64,000 nt of DNA from assembly GCA_015180985.1 (NCBI GenBank), contig CP054185.1:1419001-1483000 (forward strand). The letters run 5' to 3'. Of the stretch, positions 62,848 to 64,000 are shown piece by piece; the stretch's first letter is position 1; each line of letters opens with the position of its first letter. The notes below the pieces were generated by a model. It was not told the origin of the DNA and made no database searches. It was given only the letters and a program-made list of their open reading frames with translations. A program made the position numbers and the translations under genes. The DNA is from Flammeovirgaceae bacterium. Its GTDB lineage: Bacteria > Bacteroidota > Bacteroidia > Cytophagales > Cyclobacteriaceae.

Positions 62848-63565
62848 AGTGCCTGTTCAGTTCGGTTTGAATAACAGAATAGAGTTGCTGCTTCAATGCG
62901 GGCATGTCTTCCAGCGTTTTTCCTGAAGTTTCTAAAGGTTCATGAAATATCAGTTTTACCTTGCCCCAGCGAAGCAGAAACTCATCCGGGGGCAAAATTA
63001 CCCGGTTAAACGGAATGGTTACCGGAACTAATGGAATTTGTTTTTCGATGGCTACGCGAAAGGCTCCGTCTTTTAACCGGGCCATTACCGGTTCTTTTTC
63101 TGAAATGATTCCCCCTTCGGGGTAAATAACAAGGCTTTTACCTTCATCAACAGCCTGGCATGAGCGGATGAAGGTGTTGAATTTGCTTTTCAGTTTTGAG
63201 CGGTCAACCGTAATGTGGAGCTTGCGGTACATAAATCCGAACAGCGGAATATTTTCCATATCGTTCTTACCTACAAAAATGGTGTTGTGTTTGTTCAGGC
63301 CCATCGCGGGAATATCCAGGTAAGAGAAATGGTTTGGACAAAAAATATATTGCTTTCGCGGGTCGGGTTTAAACCGCCACTCAATTTTTACCGGCAGAAA
63401 GGTGAGGAAGAATAACGAACGGGCCCACCACCGGTTAAGAACGCCCACCAGGTGATGCTTACGCTGAAAGAAAATGGGTATCAGCAGCAGAAAAAAGAAA
63501 ATTAAAAAAAGGATACTGAACACCAACAGGGCATATCCGGTGTAGAGTACCCTTATCATTTTCAT
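62837..63565 (-). CDS. plsC: 1-acyl-sn-glycerol-3-phosphate acyltransferase
   Basis: 242 aa. One N-terminal transmembrane helix (about residues 10-32), then the PlsC domain: CPNHFSYLDIPAMG (the NHxxxxD catalytic motif as NHFSYLD), KNDMENIPLFGFMYRKL, VIYPEGGIISE (EGG/PEG substrate motif) and VPVTIPFN. Makes phosphatidate by acylating lysophosphatidate at the inner membrane. It starts 4 nt after the M24 peptidase gene. Confidence 0.92.
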   Translation of the reverse strand: MKMIRVLYTGYALLVFSILFLIFFFLLLIPIFFQRKHHLVGVLNRWWARSLFFLTFLPVKIEWRFKPDPRKQYIFCPNHFSYLDIPAMGLNKHNTIFVGKNDMENIPLFGFMYRKLHITVDRSKLKSKFNTFIRSCQAVDEGKSLVIYPEGGIISEKEPVMARLKDGAFRVAIEKQIPLVPVTIPFNRVILPPDEFLLRWGKVKLIFHEPLETSGKTLEDMPALKQQLYSVIQTELNRHYAT

Positions 63566-63569
63566 GTTC

Positions 63570-64000
63570 TTAATTTCCGTTAATACCCTGTTGTGCTGAA
63601 ATGAGTATCAGTTCCCGTTGCCGGCCGTCAATATACCGGAAACCGGTTTCATCAAAATAGCCGTCTTCCTCCAGTTGTATGCGGATGTCTTTTTTCCATT
63701 CCGGGAGGTTAACGGTGCAGTTCAGTTCAATAGAATAGGCTGTATTGTAGTGCATCGGGTAATCACCGGTGTGGGGCACACCACCCTGCATATCCCACAT
63801 GCCGATGGTAGTACCGGCCGCATGGCCGTGAAAGCCGATGGGGTGCGTGTAAATTGATGGTGTAATACCTTGTTCAATGGCTTGCCTGCGCGTATCGGCC
63901 AGTATCTGGTTGCCTGTTTTGCCTTCTTTGAAATTACCGGTTAGGATATCCTGTAATTTATTGCCGGTGGCGAGCGCTTTCTTCAGGTAGTCGGGGGCAT
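63570..64000 (-). CDS. M24-family metallopeptidase (3' part)
   Basis: Only the C-terminal 142 residues are in the window; the gene continues past 64000. Visible features: a helical segment (GKTGNQILADTRRQAIEQG), then THPIGFHGHAAGTTIGMWD with a metal-ligand His, and YNTAYSIELNCTVNLPEWKKDIRIQLEEDGYFDETGF holding the metal-ligand glutamates (SIELN and LEEDG). Matches the Xaa-Pro aminopeptidase-like group of family M24. Same operon as plsC and gatC. Confidence 0.8.
   Translation of the reverse strand, partial: APDYLKKALATGNKLQDILTGNFKEGKTGNQILADTRRQAIEQGITPSIYTHPIGFHGHAAGTTIGMWDMQGGVPHTGDYPMHYNTAYSIELNCTVNLPEWKKDIRIQLEEDGYFDETGFRYIDGRQRELILISAQQGINGN

Overview
The window reads as a chromosomal segment of a Bacteroidota bacterium, most likely Cytophagales-like (lineage inferred from gene content and order, not from a 16S gene). 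Direct signs: promoters of the Bacteroidota type (TTTG, 19-20 nt, TAnnTTTG) in front of several operons, starts without Shine-Dalgarno sequences in A/T-rich leaders, several TTG/GTG starts, the order tRNA-Tyr/Gly/Thr-tuf-tRNA-Trp-secE-nusG-rplKAJL-rpoBC, and families typical of the phylum (DUF3467 after rpoC, BshA, GH3-beta-lactamase fusion, DUF2490, GT3 glycogen synthase).

Layout. 1-1.8 kb: 5' end of pdhA (minus), then recF and a DciA/DUF721 gene. 1.8-19.4 kb: the information-processing block, with four tRNAs, tuf, secE, nusG, rplK, rplA, rplJ, rplL, rpoB, rpoC, a DUF3467 gene, then a separate rpsL-rpsG-fusA-rpsJ operon that ends in a terminator right after rpsJ instead of running into the S10 cluster. 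19.4-21.6 kb: meaB plus a cobalamin/siderophore-type binding lipoprotein. 21.6-24.9 kb: a CHASE2 membrane protein and two tandem FecR-like exported paralogues. 25-30.5 kb: sucD, PIN-PhoH, an AlbA_2 protein, a fatty-acid hydroxylase, bshA. 30.5-37.8 kb: a GH3-beta-lactamase fusion whose GH3 active site looks lost, mutL, two rhomboid proteases, a VIT1/CCC1 protein. 37.8-43 kb: rlmN operon, a DUF1611/enolase-superfamily pair (DgcN/DgcA-like), DUF2490. 43.2-51 kb: clpB, GT3 glycogen synthase, a YkvI-like transporter, an AraC-MGMT fusion, a 2H phosphoesterase, an IscA-like protein without its C-terminal cysteines. 51-56.4 kb: a tightly overlapping plus-strand run (DUF1232, TIP30-like reductase, Dtd, macro domain, VanX-type dipeptidase, MazG-like, amidohydrolase). 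56.4-64 kb: comB, gcvT, tRNA-Pro, a SET-domain protein, a large TM-TPR protein, gatC, plsC and the 3' end of an M24 peptidase.

No rRNA, prophage, CRISPR array, insertion sequence or recognised defence island is visible. The least ordinary signal is non-coding: two short double-hairpin elements (54 and 52 nt) with the same ends and compensatory stem changes, each lying exactly after GGGAG inside a duplicated piece of tRNA sequence next to the intact tRNA-Gly and tRNA-Trp genes. They look like a small mobile element family that targets tRNA-like sequence. Second-tier leads are the CHASE2/FecR-like cluster, the degenerate GH3 fused to an intact serine hydrolase, a GC-rich palindrome that has become the C-terminus of GcvT, and several repeat arrays in intergenic DNA.
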